DNA of 64,000 nt, from contig NZ_JABZEE010000006.1 of assembly GCF_013387495.1 (NCBI RefSeq), positions 1-64,000 of the forward strand, read 5' to 3'. The DNA is from Streptomyces sp. PKU-EA00015. Its GTDB lineage: Bacteria; Actinomycetota; Actinomycetes; Streptomycetales; Streptomycetaceae. Position 1 is the first letter of the stretch. Every line of letters starts with the position of its first letter. Position numbers and translations under genes: made by a program. Under the pieces are notes generated by a model. It was not told the DNA's origin. It worked only from the letters and a program-made list of their open reading frames with translations, and did no database searches. Shown here in pieces: positions 36,661 through 45,243 of the stretch.

Positions 36661-36683
36661 GCGCGCGCGTGCGGTGCACGCGC
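36661..36683 (+). terminator. hairpin after the RsbW-like gene
   Basis: GCGCGCGTGC (36661-36670), loop GGT, GCACGCGCGC (36674-36683): a perfect 10-bp stem 20 bases after the stop codon. Confidence 0.6.
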
Positions 36684-36802
36684 GCTTCGGCAGCGGGACC
36701 AGCGGACACGAAAAGGCCGTCACGCCGGTCACTCCGCGACACGCGCCCTCTGTGGCGACACCCACGTCCCGCGAGACGGACCCCGGCCTGCCGGCAGCCC
36801 GT

Positions 36803-36838
36803 GCGGCCGGCCCGGGTCTCGTACCCGGGACCGGCCGC
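36803..36838 (-). terminator. hairpin downstream of the 77-aa gene
   Basis: GCGGCCGGCCCGGGT (36803-36817), loop CTCGT, ACCCGGG-A-CCGGCCGC (36823-36838): a 15-bp stem with one bulged A. It lies 20 bases beyond the stop of the minus-strand gene 36858-37091. Confidence 0.6.
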
Positions 36839-36857
36839 CGGGCGAATCGGAGCCGCC

Positions 36858-37091
36858 TCAGGCAGCGCTCCTGTTCTGCCGGGCGGTCGTGTGCAGGTCC
36901 GCCACCAGGCGGAAGAATCCGGCCTCGTTGCCCGCCAGTCCGACCGCGCTGAGCGCCTCGTCGGCCTCCGCCATCGGTGCGGACAGCAGCGGAAGCGCCG
37001 TCGGGGCCCGGCGGGGATCGGCGAGCAGGGCCCTCGTGGTCTGCAGAAGCCGTACGTACGCCTGCGCGGCGGCGAGCTCGGGATCGTTCAT
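36858..37091 (-). CDS. small hypothetical protein, 77 aa
   Basis: The ATG at 37091 has GAGGGG about ten bases upstream. The protein is soluble and helical (AAAQAYVRLLQTTRALLADP, then FFRLVADLHTTARQNRSAA). It resembles the small DUF5133-like proteins of Streptomyces, but I cannot confirm the family. It has no signal peptide or membrane helix. A clear terminator hairpin follows, which supports it as a real transcription unit. Confidence 0.55.
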   Translation of the reverse strand: MNDPELAAAQAYVRLLQTTRALLADPRRAPTALPLLSAPMAEADEALSAVGLAGNEAGFFRLVADLHTTARQNRSAA

Positions 37092-37210
37092 CTCGCGGTT
37101 CCCCTCGTGAAGGTGTCGGGCCGTCAAGCATCTCGCGCGGCACTGACAACGCCCTTGCGTCGACATGTTCCGGGGGCACGCCAAAGCGGCCGGCGGGCCG
37201 CCGGCCCGGG

Positions 37211-37603
37211 TTACGGGGGGCGTCTCATCAGGGGCCGTGCTGCCCGGCAGGCCGTTCGGTCGCCCCGCGTGGGGTGCGGACCGCCCGGTCGGCCCCGCGC
37301 GGTGGGGGCCGTCAGCGTCATCTCGTACCCGGTCCCGGCCCCCTCCCGCTCGTACACCGCCGTGAACGCACGCGGCGCGTGCCCGGACGCCGTCACCGCC
37401 GGTACATAGCTCCCCTCGGGTGGCGCGGGGAGGGCGTAACGCCCCTGTGCGTCCGCCACCGCCAGGCCCGCCCGGCGGCCCGACCGGTCGATCAGCGTCA
37501 CAAGGGCACACGCCACCGGTGCGCCCTCGGCGTCCCGCACATGGCCGTGGAAGCGGCCGATCCCGGCGCCGTAGCCGATCTCGATGACCAGCATGCCGAG
37601 CAT
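37211..37603 (-). CDS. carboxypeptidase-regulatory-like (beta-sandwich) domain protein, possibly a fragment
   Basis: Residues about 17-95 form a typical carboxypeptidase-regulatory-like fold: GRFHGHVRDAEGAPVACALV, then VADAQGRYALPAPPEGSYV. These domains are usually one module of larger surface or transport proteins. Here the ATG at 37603 (MLGMLVIEIG) has no ribosome site, there is no signal peptide, and the tail after the domain is a Pro/Arg-rich low-complexity run. The gene may therefore be a fragment of a longer one. An in-frame open stretch continues upstream to 37987 but reads as shadow sequence. Confidence 0.42.
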   Translation of the reverse strand: MLGMLVIEIGYGAGIGRFHGHVRDAEGAPVACALVTLIDRSGRRAGLAVADAQGRYALPAPPEGSYVPAVTASGHAPRAFTAVYEREGAGTGYEMTLTAPTARGRPGGPHPTRGDRTACRAARPLMRRPP

Positions 37604-37787
37604 CGGCCAGGCATCGTCACCCGCCGCCTGGGTACCCGACGCCCCCGGCGGCCGTCCGCCCACCGCCCGGACCCGGCCCGCTCGCACCGCCGCGGCCGGG
37701 GGGCGAGGCTTGAGGAGACGGGGAGGGCGCGCCGCCCGGCGCGGACAGGCCGGCCCCACGGGACAGGAACGGAAGGCGGGAATCACG

Positions 37788-38165
37788 GTGAACACTGCAC
37801 AGGAGCACACGGAGTCGGTCGTCGTCACGGTCACCGGCTGCTCCAGCGAGGACGCGGACTCCGTCTTCCGCGCCCTCGGCCGCGCGTACCCCTCGGACCG
37901 CGACGAGTCCGAGGTGCCCCGGCACGTCATAGAGGGCCACGAGACCGTGTGGACGACCACGTTCGACGTGTCCCACCCCCTCGGCAAGGCGGAGCCGGTA
38001 CGGCTCGCGGCACCCGTGACGATCGAGATGCAGGGCGGCTACTGGGCCGTGGACCGCATGAAGGAGATGCTCGCGACCAGCTTCCAGGTCCAGGAGGAGG
38101 GCATGGCGGCCGGCGACCAGGAGAAGGACGTGCAGCTGCGGCTGACCAGCGGCATCCATCAGTGA
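37788..38165 (+). CDS. hypothetical protein, 125 aa
   Basis: GTG 37788 follows GGAAGGCGGG. The protein starts MNTAQEHTESVVVTVTGCSS and contains DADSVFRALGRAYPSD and HETVWTTTFDVSHP, with no signal peptide or membrane helix. The composition is that of a small soluble alpha/beta protein. I do not recognise the family. It is 58 bases upstream of the semialdehyde dehydrogenase gene and probably shares its transcript, but that does not reveal its role. Confidence 0.65.
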   Translation: MNTAQEHTESVVVTVTGCSSEDADSVFRALGRAYPSDRDESEVPRHVIEGHETVWTTTFDVSHPLGKAEPVRLAAPVTIEMQGGYWAVDRMKEMLATSFQVQEEGMAAGDQEKDVQLRLTSGIHQ

Positions 38166-38223
38166 CCGGCTCGGCCGAACACACCGGCGACCCGCCAGGC
38201 ACCCGAGCCCAGGAGGACTGACC

Positions 38224-39627
38224 ATGCCCATCGCCACCGTCAATCCCGCGACCGGGGAGACGCTCGAGACCTTCGACGCCTTCGGCCCCGACGAGATCGA
38301 GCGGCGCGTCCAGCTCGCCTCCGACGCCTTCGCGAGGCATCGCACGACCTCCTTCGCCGAGCGGGCCGGCCTGCTGAACCGCGCCGCCGACCTGCTGGAG
38401 CAGGACCAGCAGGGCATCGCCCGCACGATGACCACCGAGATGGGCAAACCACTGGCCGCCGCCCGCGCCGAGGCGGCCAAGTGCGCCAAGGCGATGCGCT
38501 GGTACGCCGCCCGGGCCGAGGAACTCCTCGCCGACGAGCACCCGCCGGAGGCCGACGTGACGGACTCCGGAGCGGCCCGCGCCACCGTGCGTTACCGGCC
38601 CCTCGGCGTCGTCCTCGCCGTCATGCCGTGGAACTTCCCGCTCTGGCAGGTCGTGCGCTTCGCCGCGCCCGCCCTGATGGCGGGCAACACGGGGCTGCTC
38701 AAGCACGCGTCCAACGTGCCGCGGACCGCCCTGTACCTGGAGGACCTGTTCCGCCGGGCCGGCTACCCGGAAGGCTGCTTCCAGACGCTGCTGGTGGGTT
38801 CGGACGCCGTCGAGAAGGTCCTGCGCGACCCGCGCGTGGCCGCCGCCACCCTGACCGGCAGCGAACCGGCGGGACGCTCCGTCGCCTCCGTCGCCGGCGA
38901 CGAGGTCAAGAAGACGGTGCTGGAACTCGGCGGCAGCGACCCGTTCATCGTCATGCCCTCCGCCGACCTGGACCGCGCGGTCGCCACCGCGGTCACCGCC
39001 CGCGTGCAGAACAACGGCCAGTCCTGCATCGCGGCCAAACGGTTCATCGTCCACGCCGACATCCACGACGCCTTCCGCGAGCGGTTCACCGCCGCGATGC
39101 GTGACCTGACCGTGGGCGACCCGATGGACGAGTCCACCGACGTCGGCCCGCTCGCCACCGAGAAGGGCCGCGAGGACCTCGAACAGCTCGTCGACGACGC
39201 GCTCGCCCGGGGCGCCACCGCACAGTGCGGCGGACGGCGCCCGCCCGGCCGCGACCGCGGCTGGTACTACGAGCCGACCGTGCTCACCGGCGTGACCGAC
39301 GCGATGCGCATCCACCGGGAGGAGGCGTTCGGACCGGTGGCAACGCTCTACCGCGTAGCCGGCGCCGACGAGGCCGTCGCCCTCGCCAACGACTCGCCGT
39401 TCGGACTCAGTTCCAATGCCTGGACCCGCGACGAGGCCGAGATCGAGCGGTTCTCGCGGGACCTCGAAGCGGGCGGCGTCTTCTTCAACGGCATGACCGC
39501 CTCCCATCCCGCCCTGCCGTTCGGGGGCGTCAAACGGTCCGGCTACGGACGCGAGCTGTCCGGGCACGGAATCCGGGAGTTCTGCAACGTCACCACGCTG
39601 TGGCACGGCAAGGACGAGGAGGCGTAG
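38224..39627 (+). CDS. gabD: NADP-dependent succinate-semialdehyde dehydrogenase
   Basis: This 467-aa aldehyde dehydrogenase should oxidise succinate semialdehyde to succinate with NADP+ (GABA degradation and related routes). It has the family's catalytic residues Cys268 (NNGQSCIAAKRF) and Glu234 (LELGGSDPF), MPWNFPLWQ near residue 135, and the C-terminal GVKRSGYGRELSGHGI. The length and the opening MPIATVNPATGETLETFDA fit actinobacterial GabD1-type enzymes. ATG 38224 has AGGAGG upstream. The F420-dependent oxidoreductase follows after 3 bases. Confidence 0.9.
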   Translation: MPIATVNPATGETLETFDAFGPDEIERRVQLASDAFARHRTTSFAERAGLLNRAADLLEQDQQGIARTMTTEMGKPLAAARAEAAKCAKAMRWYAARAEELLADEHPPEADVTDSGAARATVRYRPLGVVLAVMPWNFPLWQVVRFAAPALMAGNTGLLKHASNVPRTALYLEDLFRRAGYPEGCFQTLLVGSDAVEKVLRDPRVAAATLTGSEPAGRSVASVAGDEVKKTVLELGGSDPFIVMPSADLDRAVATAVTARVQNNGQSCIAAKRFIVHADIHDAFRERFTAAMRDLTVGDPMDESTDVGPLATEKGREDLEQLVDDALARGATAQCGGRRPPGRDRGWYYEPTVLTGVTDAMRIHREEAFGPVATLYRVAGADEAVALANDSPFGLSSNAWTRDEAEIERFSRDLEAGGVFFNGMTASHPALPFGGVKRSGYGRELSGHGIREFCNVTTLWHGKDEEA

Positions 39628-39630
39628 AGC

Positions 39631-40596
39631 ATGCTGCGCATCGGATACACGATGATGACCGAGCAGGCCGGGCCGCGTGAGCTCATCGGCCATGTGGCCG
39701 GCGCCGAGGCGACCGGTTTCGACTTCTCCGTCATCTCCGACCACTACTTCCCCTGGCTCGGCTCCCAGGGCCACGCGCCGTACGCCTGGAGCGTCCTCGG
39801 CGCAGCCGCCCAGGCCACCTCGACCATCCCGCTCATGACGTACGTGACCTGCCCGACGACCCGGTACCACCCCGCCGTCGTGGCCCAGAAGGCCGCCACC
39901 GTCCAGTTGCTGTCCGAAGGTCGTTTCCGCCTCGGCCTCGGCTCCGGCGAGAACCTCAACGAGCACGTGGTGGGCGGCGGCTGGCCCAGCGCGCACGAGC
40001 GCCTGGAGAAGCTGGAGGAGGCCACGGACATCATCCGCAGGCTCCTCGACGGCGAGCACGTCACCCACCACGGGCCCCACTTCGACGTCGTCGACGCCAA
40101 ACTGTGGGACGTGCCCGAACAGCCCGTGCCCATCGGCATCGCCGTCTCCGGCGACAGCTCCTGCGAGATCGCCGGGAACAATGCCGACCTGGTGATCGCC
40201 ACCGAGCCGAAGAAGGAACTGCTCGACGCCTTCGACCGCTACGGCGGCGCCGGCAAACCCCGCATCGGCCAGCTCCCGGTCTGCTACGACACCGACCGGG
40301 ACGCGGCCGTGGCCCGCGCCCACGACCAGTTCCGCTGGGCGCTCAGCGGCTGGCGGGTCAACGCCGAACTGCCCGGGCCGAAGTCCTTCGAGCAGGCCAC
40401 CGCACTCGTCACCCCCGAGGACGTCGCCGGACAGATCCCCTGCGGCGACGACGTGGACGCCTTCGTCGACGCCGTACGCCCGTACGCGGAGGCCGGATTC
40501 ACCGAGGTCGCCCTCGTCCAGATCGGCGGGGACCGGCAGGGTCCGTTCCTCGACTGGGCCGGGAAGAAGCTGCTGCCGGCGCTCCGCGAGCTCTGA
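39631..40596 (+). CDS. F420-dependent LLM-class oxidoreductase (G6PDH-related family)
   Basis: This 321-aa TIM-barrel flavin/F420 enzyme has the luciferase-like core. GYTMMTEQAGPRELI opens the protein, DHYFPWLGSQGHAPYAWSVLGA follows at about residues 36-57, and GSGENLNEHVVGGGWP lies near 108. These features place it in the F420-dependent, glucose-6-phosphate-dehydrogenase-related family common in actinobacteria. The true substrate is unknown; most members are not sugar-phosphate enzymes. It is tightly coupled to gabD (3-base gap), which hints at a shared aldehyde or redox function. Confidence 0.85.
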   Translation: MLRIGYTMMTEQAGPRELIGHVAGAEATGFDFSVISDHYFPWLGSQGHAPYAWSVLGAAAQATSTIPLMTYVTCPTTRYHPAVVAQKAATVQLLSEGRFRLGLGSGENLNEHVVGGGWPSAHERLEKLEEATDIIRRLLDGEHVTHHGPHFDVVDAKLWDVPEQPVPIGIAVSGDSSCEIAGNNADLVIATEPKKELLDAFDRYGGAGKPRIGQLPVCYDTDRDAAVARAHDQFRWALSGWRVNAELPGPKSFEQATALVTPEDVAGQIPCGDDVDAFVDAVRPYAEAGFTEVALVQIGGDRQGPFLDWAGKKLLPALREL

Positions 40597-40760
40597 CCTC
40601 CGCGCGTCGGCGCGCGCACTGCCCGCGTCCTGCTCGGGCCGCAGGTGACACCGGCGCTCACAACCCCCTGCCGAGTGGGCTTACGTCGGGTAAATTCCCT
40701 CTGTGCACGGCGAGTTGATCTCATGATGCGCAGCTGGCAGGGGGAAGGCGGGGGAGCGCC

Positions 40761-42749
40761 ATGGGCGGGAGACTGTACGGTCAGCAGGCCCTGCAGGAGG
40801 ACTTCGTCCCGCGGCTGGTGGGACTGCACCACCAGAACGCCTACCAGGTCCCCTTCGCCTATCCCAAAGGCGCCCCCGTGGTGCGGATCGTCGGCGGACG
40901 CGGCACCGGCAAGACCGCGCTGCTCGGGGCCGTCCATGACGCGTACAACGGCCGGGTGCCGCTCGCGCGGGTCGACCTCGGAGCCCCCGGATTCGGCGAG
41001 CCGGGTGTCGCCGAGCTCAGCGACGAGGAGGTCCCCAACGCCTCCCACATCACCCACCTGCTGTATCTCCTCGCCTACAAACTCGGCCTCGACGTCCGGC
41101 ACTTCGGCCGGCCCATGGGCTTCCCCAGGCTGTCGCTCGGTCTCCTCGTCGTCACCGCCTGGCGCCCCCTGAACAGCGACGAGACCGATGTGCGGCCCCC
41201 CGACCTGCGGCGGGCCGAGGCCGACCTGCGCACCTTCATCACCGCCGAGGACCCCGACGTACGCCGCCGCAGGGAAAGCCTCGGCCGCTGGTTCGACGTC
41301 GTCACCGACAACCTCCCGCAGGTCCTGTCCGTCGTCCCCGGCCTCGACTCCATCGCCGGAATCGTCCTCGACACCGCACGCCAGCAGCTCGTCAAGAGCG
41401 AACCGGACAAGGGCGCGCTCGCCTGGTGGGGCGGCCGGCTGCACGGCTCCCAGGGCTACCAGGGCGACTCCCTGCAACGGCTGTTCCAGTTCGTCCGCGG
41501 GTTCCGCAGGCTGGACGACCGCCGGCGCACCGCCGAGCAGCACCTCGTCGCCGCCCTCCTCGACGACGTCGACGCCAACTACGGCAGACTGCGCCGGCTC
41601 AACAAGAAGCCCCGGCCGCTGCTGCTCCTCGACAACGCCCACTCCGACGTCGGACGCACCTTCCTCGACCTGCTCGACGCAGGCTACGACACCCCCGGCA
41701 AGGACCCGACGCGGCCCGTCACCCTCGCCACCGTCCTCGGCAGGGGCGAGCGGCATCCGCCGCTCGGCGAGGTCGGCGGCGACGCCGTCCCGCAGGACCG
41801 GCCCCTCGTCCTCGGCATCCCCGCCATCGAACCCGCCCACATCGCCGAGATGCTCAGCCGCGTCGACTACCCCGACCACCTGCCCCGCGTCGTCGCCCGC
41901 TACAGCGGGGGGCGCGCTGCCGCCGCCCGGATCCTCGCGGACACGGCCGTCCGCCGCGTCCAGGAGGCGGGCACACTGCGCAGCCGGGAACTGCTCGACG
42001 ACGCCGCACCCGCACTCCTCGCCAAACTGCTGCCCGACCCCGTGCTGCGGGACCGTCTGGTGCTGCTGTCCGCCGCGGCCGACGCGGGCACCCGGCGCGG
42101 ACTGTGGACCTTCGCCCACCCCGAGGACCACTCCGACGACCTGGTCGCCGCCCGTGTCCGCGAGGCCGACGACTACCGCACCCGGTCCTGCCTCGACGGC
42201 GACCGCGCCCTCGACCTGCTGCTGCGGCACCGGCTGGCCGCCACCACCACCCACGAGCGCTGGCGCGACACCCAGCTGCGCCTGCGCTCCCTGTGCGACC
42301 CGCGCGGCGACACCTACCTGCACCACACCCTCGCACTCGGCCGCGTGGACGAGGTCGTGTGCGTGCTGCACCACCGGTTCACCGTCACCCGGCCCGCCGA
42401 ATGGCTCGCCGCGCTCAACCTGATCTGCGCCGCCCCCCACCCCCGCGAGGGCTACGAGCCCCCGGCCGGGAGCCCCGCCCTGTCGTGCACGGCCTGCGGC
42501 AGCGACGTCCCCGGCCCGCACCACGAGGCCGTCGCCTCGCTGGTGCCCCTGCTGTGGCGGCTGTCCGACCCGCTCACCCTCGCTCCCCGCGAGGACGAGC
42601 TGACCACCGTCCGCATCGCGCTGGAGACGCTGTACGGCAACAAGGCCGCGCACGCCCCCTACCGCGAGGCGTCCGCCGCCTGGCCGGCCCGTCTGAGAGC
42701 CGGAACTCAGGCCCCCGACCTGCCCGTCCAGGAAGGTGCCGCGTCATGA
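40761..42749 (+). CDS. P-loop NTPase (STAND/AAA-like) paired with a binding-protein sensor
   Basis: This 662-aa protein starts at ATG behind GGGGGAG. The Walker A motif GGRGTGKT spans residues 45-52 and RPLLLLDNAHSD near 288 is a Walker B candidate. A long helical C-terminal region follows, with winged-helix-like stretches (LLDDAAPALLAKLLPDPVLR) and one CxxC pair (CTACG). There is no signal peptide or membrane helix. The build is that of a signal-transducing NTPase rather than a transporter ATPase: no ABC signature is present. Its stop overlaps the start of a membrane-anchored periplasmic-binding-fold protein (ATGA), so the two very likely work together. The function is unknown. Confidence 0.75.
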   Translation: MGGRLYGQQALQEDFVPRLVGLHHQNAYQVPFAYPKGAPVVRIVGGRGTGKTALLGAVHDAYNGRVPLARVDLGAPGFGEPGVAELSDEEVPNASHITHLLYLLAYKLGLDVRHFGRPMGFPRLSLGLLVVTAWRPLNSDETDVRPPDLRRAEADLRTFITAEDPDVRRRRESLGRWFDVVTDNLPQVLSVVPGLDSIAGIVLDTARQQLVKSEPDKGALAWWGGRLHGSQGYQGDSLQRLFQFVRGFRRLDDRRRTAEQHLVAALLDDVDANYGRLRRLNKKPRPLLLLDNAHSDVGRTFLDLLDAGYDTPGKDPTRPVTLATVLGRGERHPPLGEVGGDAVPQDRPLVLGIPAIEPAHIAEMLSRVDYPDHLPRVVARYSGGRAAAARILADTAVRRVQEAGTLRSRELLDDAAPALLAKLLPDPVLRDRLVLLSAAADAGTRRGLWTFAHPEDHSDDLVAARVREADDYRTRSCLDGDRALDLLLRHRLAATTTHERWRDTQLRLRSLCDPRGDTYLHHTLALGRVDEVVCVLHHRFTVTRPAEWLAALNLICAAPHPREGYEPPAGSPALSCTACGSDVPGPHHEAVASLVPLLWRLSDPLTLAPREDELTTVRIALETLYGNKAAHAPYREASAAWPARLRAGTQAPDLPVQEGAAS

Positions 42750-44287
42750 CGTCGTTCATCGGAAGACTCCCCGGCGGACCGCTCACCAAGGCGGCCGCCC
42801 TCGTCGTCGCCCTCGCCGTCCTCGGCGCCGCCGTGTGGGCCGGCATCGCCGTCTTCGGACCCGACCCGTCCTGCGGCAAGGGCATCGAGAAACGCGGCCC
42901 CGAGGGCGCCGGGGAATGCACGGGCGTCACCGACGGCAGCTACGTCTTCGCCGCCAACCTCAAGGAGGTCAGCGCACGCATCAAGGCGGAGAACGACCGG
43001 ATCGCGGACGAACCGCACGTCTCCGTCGCCGTGATGCTGCCCATGGCGCCCAGCCAGGGCTTCGAGCAGGAGAAGACCCTGCACGAGGTGCAGGGCGCCT
43101 ACCTCGCCCAGTACCGCGCCAACCACGAGTCCAACAGCAAGAAGCCCGCGATCCGGCTCCTGCTCGCCAACCCGGGCCGCAGTCACACCCACTGGAGGCC
43201 CGTCGCCGAACAGCTCGGCGAGATGTCCGAGTCGACGACCGACAACCTCCGCGCCGTGATCGGCTTCGACGTCTCCACCGCCACCACCCAGGCGGCCATC
43301 GGCTACCTCACCCGGGAGCGCGGCATCCCCGTCGTCGGCGGCCCCATCACCGCCGACGACTCCGGCAACAGTCCCGAACGGCCCGACGCCTACCCCGGCC
43401 TCGCCCGGGTCGTGCCCACCACCACCGACCAGGCCAAGGCCCTGTCCCACTTCAACAAGGACATCGACCCCGAGCACACCCTGGTGGTCGAGGACGTCCG
43501 CACCGGCGACAACTACGTCGACGCACTCAAGCGGGCCTTCGCCGAACGCACCCTCGGATCGCCGCGCGCACCCGAGCAGTACCGCGCACCCGACGAGTTC
43601 CACGAGGAAGGCACCACAGCCAACGCCTTCGACCAGATGGTCGACACCATCTGCACCTCGGCCGCCAAGGTCATCTACTTCGCCGGACGCCCCGTCCAGC
43701 TGCGGCAGTTCGTCAACGAACTCGGCAACCGCGGCTGCACCGAGAAGAAGTACACCGTCATCACCGGATCCGGCGCCTCCACGCTCTCCTCGGACAAGCT
43801 CCTCGACTGGGACGCCTTCCGCAAGGGCGTGACCCTCCAGTACGCGGCCGTCGCCCACCCTGACGCCTGGACCGGCCCACAGACGCCCGCCACCGGCGGC
43901 TCCGCGGCCGCCTACCGCACCCTCGCCGAGCTCGCGCGCAGCAAGGAGGTCGGCGACATCGGCGCGGTGGAGCTCACCGACTCACGGACCATCACCTTCT
44001 ACGACGCGGGACTCACCGCCGTCACCGCCATCCGGATGCGCGACGACGGCGACCCCGTCATCCCCGCCCTCAGCCGCATCAGCGACTCCTGGCTGCGGCT
44101 GCACGGCATGGGCAAGGTGGACGGCGCTAGCGGCTGGATCTGCCTGGACAACTACGGCAACCCCTACAACAAGGCGGTCTCCGTCGTGGAACTCGCAGCC
44201 GACGCCCCCGGCCGCATCCGCTTCGTCGGACTCGCCTGGCCCACCGGCAGGCCCACTCCCGCGGACTGCACCGCGAGCCGTACCTGA
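42746..44287 (+). CDS. membrane-anchored type I periplasmic-binding-fold protein
   Basis: This 513-aa protein starts at ATG overlapping the NTPase stop, with AGGAAGG upstream. One uncleaved helix (about residues 15-36, AAALVVALAVLGAAVWAGI) anchors it; there is no lipobox. The outside domain has the two-lobed receptor-family ligand-binding fold of branched-chain amino-acid binding proteins (HVSVAVMLPM, LRAVIGFDVSTATTQAAI, IPVVGGPITADDS, KVIYFAGRP). Cysteine pairs could form disulphides. No ABC permease or ATPase is encoded nearby. A sensor role feeding the cytoplasmic NTPase is more likely than transport, but this is inference. A strong terminator follows. Confidence 0.78.
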   Translation: MTSFIGRLPGGPLTKAAALVVALAVLGAAVWAGIAVFGPDPSCGKGIEKRGPEGAGECTGVTDGSYVFAANLKEVSARIKAENDRIADEPHVSVAVMLPMAPSQGFEQEKTLHEVQGAYLAQYRANHESNSKKPAIRLLLANPGRSHTHWRPVAEQLGEMSESTTDNLRAVIGFDVSTATTQAAIGYLTRERGIPVVGGPITADDSGNSPERPDAYPGLARVVPTTTDQAKALSHFNKDIDPEHTLVVEDVRTGDNYVDALKRAFAERTLGSPRAPEQYRAPDEFHEEGTTANAFDQMVDTICTSAAKVIYFAGRPVQLRQFVNELGNRGCTEKKYTVITGSGASTLSSDKLLDWDAFRKGVTLQYAAVAHPDAWTGPQTPATGGSAAAYRTLAELARSKEVGDIGAVELTDSRTITFYDAGLTAVTAIRMRDDGDPVIPALSRISDSWLRLHGMGKVDGASGWICLDNYGNPYNKAVSVVELAADAPGRIRFVGLAWPTGRPTPADCTASRT

Positions 44288-44292
44288 CACAC

Positions 44293-44330
44293 GACGGCGG
44301 CCGCACACCCCCGGGTGTGCGGCCGCCGTC
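44293..44330. terminator. very strong bidirectional terminator
   Basis: GACGGCGGCCGCACACCC (44293-44310) and GGGTGTGCGGCCGCCGTC (44313-44330) are perfect complements around a CC centre (in practice about 17 bp with a 4-nt loop). It separates the sensor/NTPase operon from the convergent injection-system operon. Confidence 0.85.
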
Positions 44331-44339
44331 ACGCTCACG

Positions 44340-45218
44340 TCAGACGTTGGGCACCTTCAGCTTGTCCCAGCTCGTCCTGCCCGGGATGCCGTCCGCGTCG
44401 CTCCCCGAGTAGCCGAGCTTGCGCTGCCAGGCCGCGTACGACGCGCGGTCGGCCTCGGTCCACTCCGGACCCGGGCCCACCTCGTAGCGGCCGCAGCCCT
44501 CGGCGACCAGCCGCTTGCCCATCGCCGTGATGACCGGGCTGCGCCGGCCCGCCTGGAAGAACGCCGCGCCCGGGAACGGCTCGTAGCGCGGAGCCGGCGG
44601 CGGCGTCGCCGGTCCGTCCGGAGCGCCGCCCAGCCGCTCCCTTATCCGGCTGCGCATCGAGTCCATCGTGAACCCGCGCGGATCGACCTTCCCCGGCTGC
44701 CACTCCTTGTGCCCGATCACCGAGCGGTGCGACCAGCCGTGCGCCCGGCAGATCGCCGCGGCCGCCTTCTCGACGGCCTCCAGCTGCGCCGCGGGCCAAG
44801 GGTCCTTGCCGTCCCCGAGGTTGATGCACTCGAAACCGTAGAAGTGCCGGTTGCCGTCGGTGTTGGCCTCGTTGTCGGCGGGCAGTGACGCCGACTCGTT
44901 GACGACCGCGCGCAGGACGTCGTCGTCGCCCAGCCCGGCATGGTTGGCGCGGCCGTTGCCGACGAGGTAGACCGTGCCGTCCTTCGCGATGACACCGTGG
45001 CACAGCGGTCCGGGCAGACTGGAGTGGCCGTTGTAGCACAGCTCGACGGAGCTCTCGGTGCCCTTCGTCACGGTGTGATGGATCATCACGCCGTTCACCG
45101 GGCCCCACGGACCCTTGTGATTGCGGTTGTGCGTGCGCCAGCTGCGATGCTCGACCACGCGCAGTCCCTCGTTGCGAAGGGCCTTCAGCAGTCTGTCGGC
45201 CGACAGGGGTGTCGCCAT
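44340..45218 (-). CDS. N-acetylmuramoyl-L-alanine amidase (PGRP/Amidase_2) with C-terminal wall-binding-like domain
   Basis: This 292-aa protein starts at ATG behind AAGGAG. The amidase domain (about residues 15-190) has GVMIHHTV with zinc-site His, FYGFECINLGDG and HKEWQPGKVDP, the pattern of zinc peptidoglycan amidases. The last 75 residues (AFFQAGRRSPVITAMGKRL, then WQRKLGYSGSDADGIPG) form a peptidoglycan-binding module as in phage and actinobacterial endolysins. No signal peptide is visible, as in phage endolysins or injection-system cargo. It is the last gene of the contractile injection operon (25-base gap), so it may act in wall lysis linked to that machine. Confidence 0.85.
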   Translation of the reverse strand: MATPLSADRLLKALRNEGLRVVEHRSWRTHNRNHKGPWGPVNGVMIHHTVTKGTESSVELCYNGHSSLPGPLCHGVIAKDGTVYLVGNGRANHAGLGDDDVLRAVVNESASLPADNEANTDGNRHFYGFECINLGDGKDPWPAAQLEAVEKAAAAICRAHGWSHRSVIGHKEWQPGKVDPRGFTMDSMRSRIRERLGGAPDGPATPPPAPRYEPFPGAAFFQAGRRSPVITAMGKRLVAEGCGRYEVGPGPEWTEADRASYAAWQRKLGYSGSDADGIPGRTSWDKLKVPNV

Positions 45219-45243
45219 GGTGGTGCTCCTTCCCGGGAGTCCG

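Noticed and set aside
37927..40323. 798-codon minus-strand open frame over gabD and the F420 oxidoreductase
   Set aside because: It is antisense to two genes with clear catalytic residues and shows no recognisable domain.
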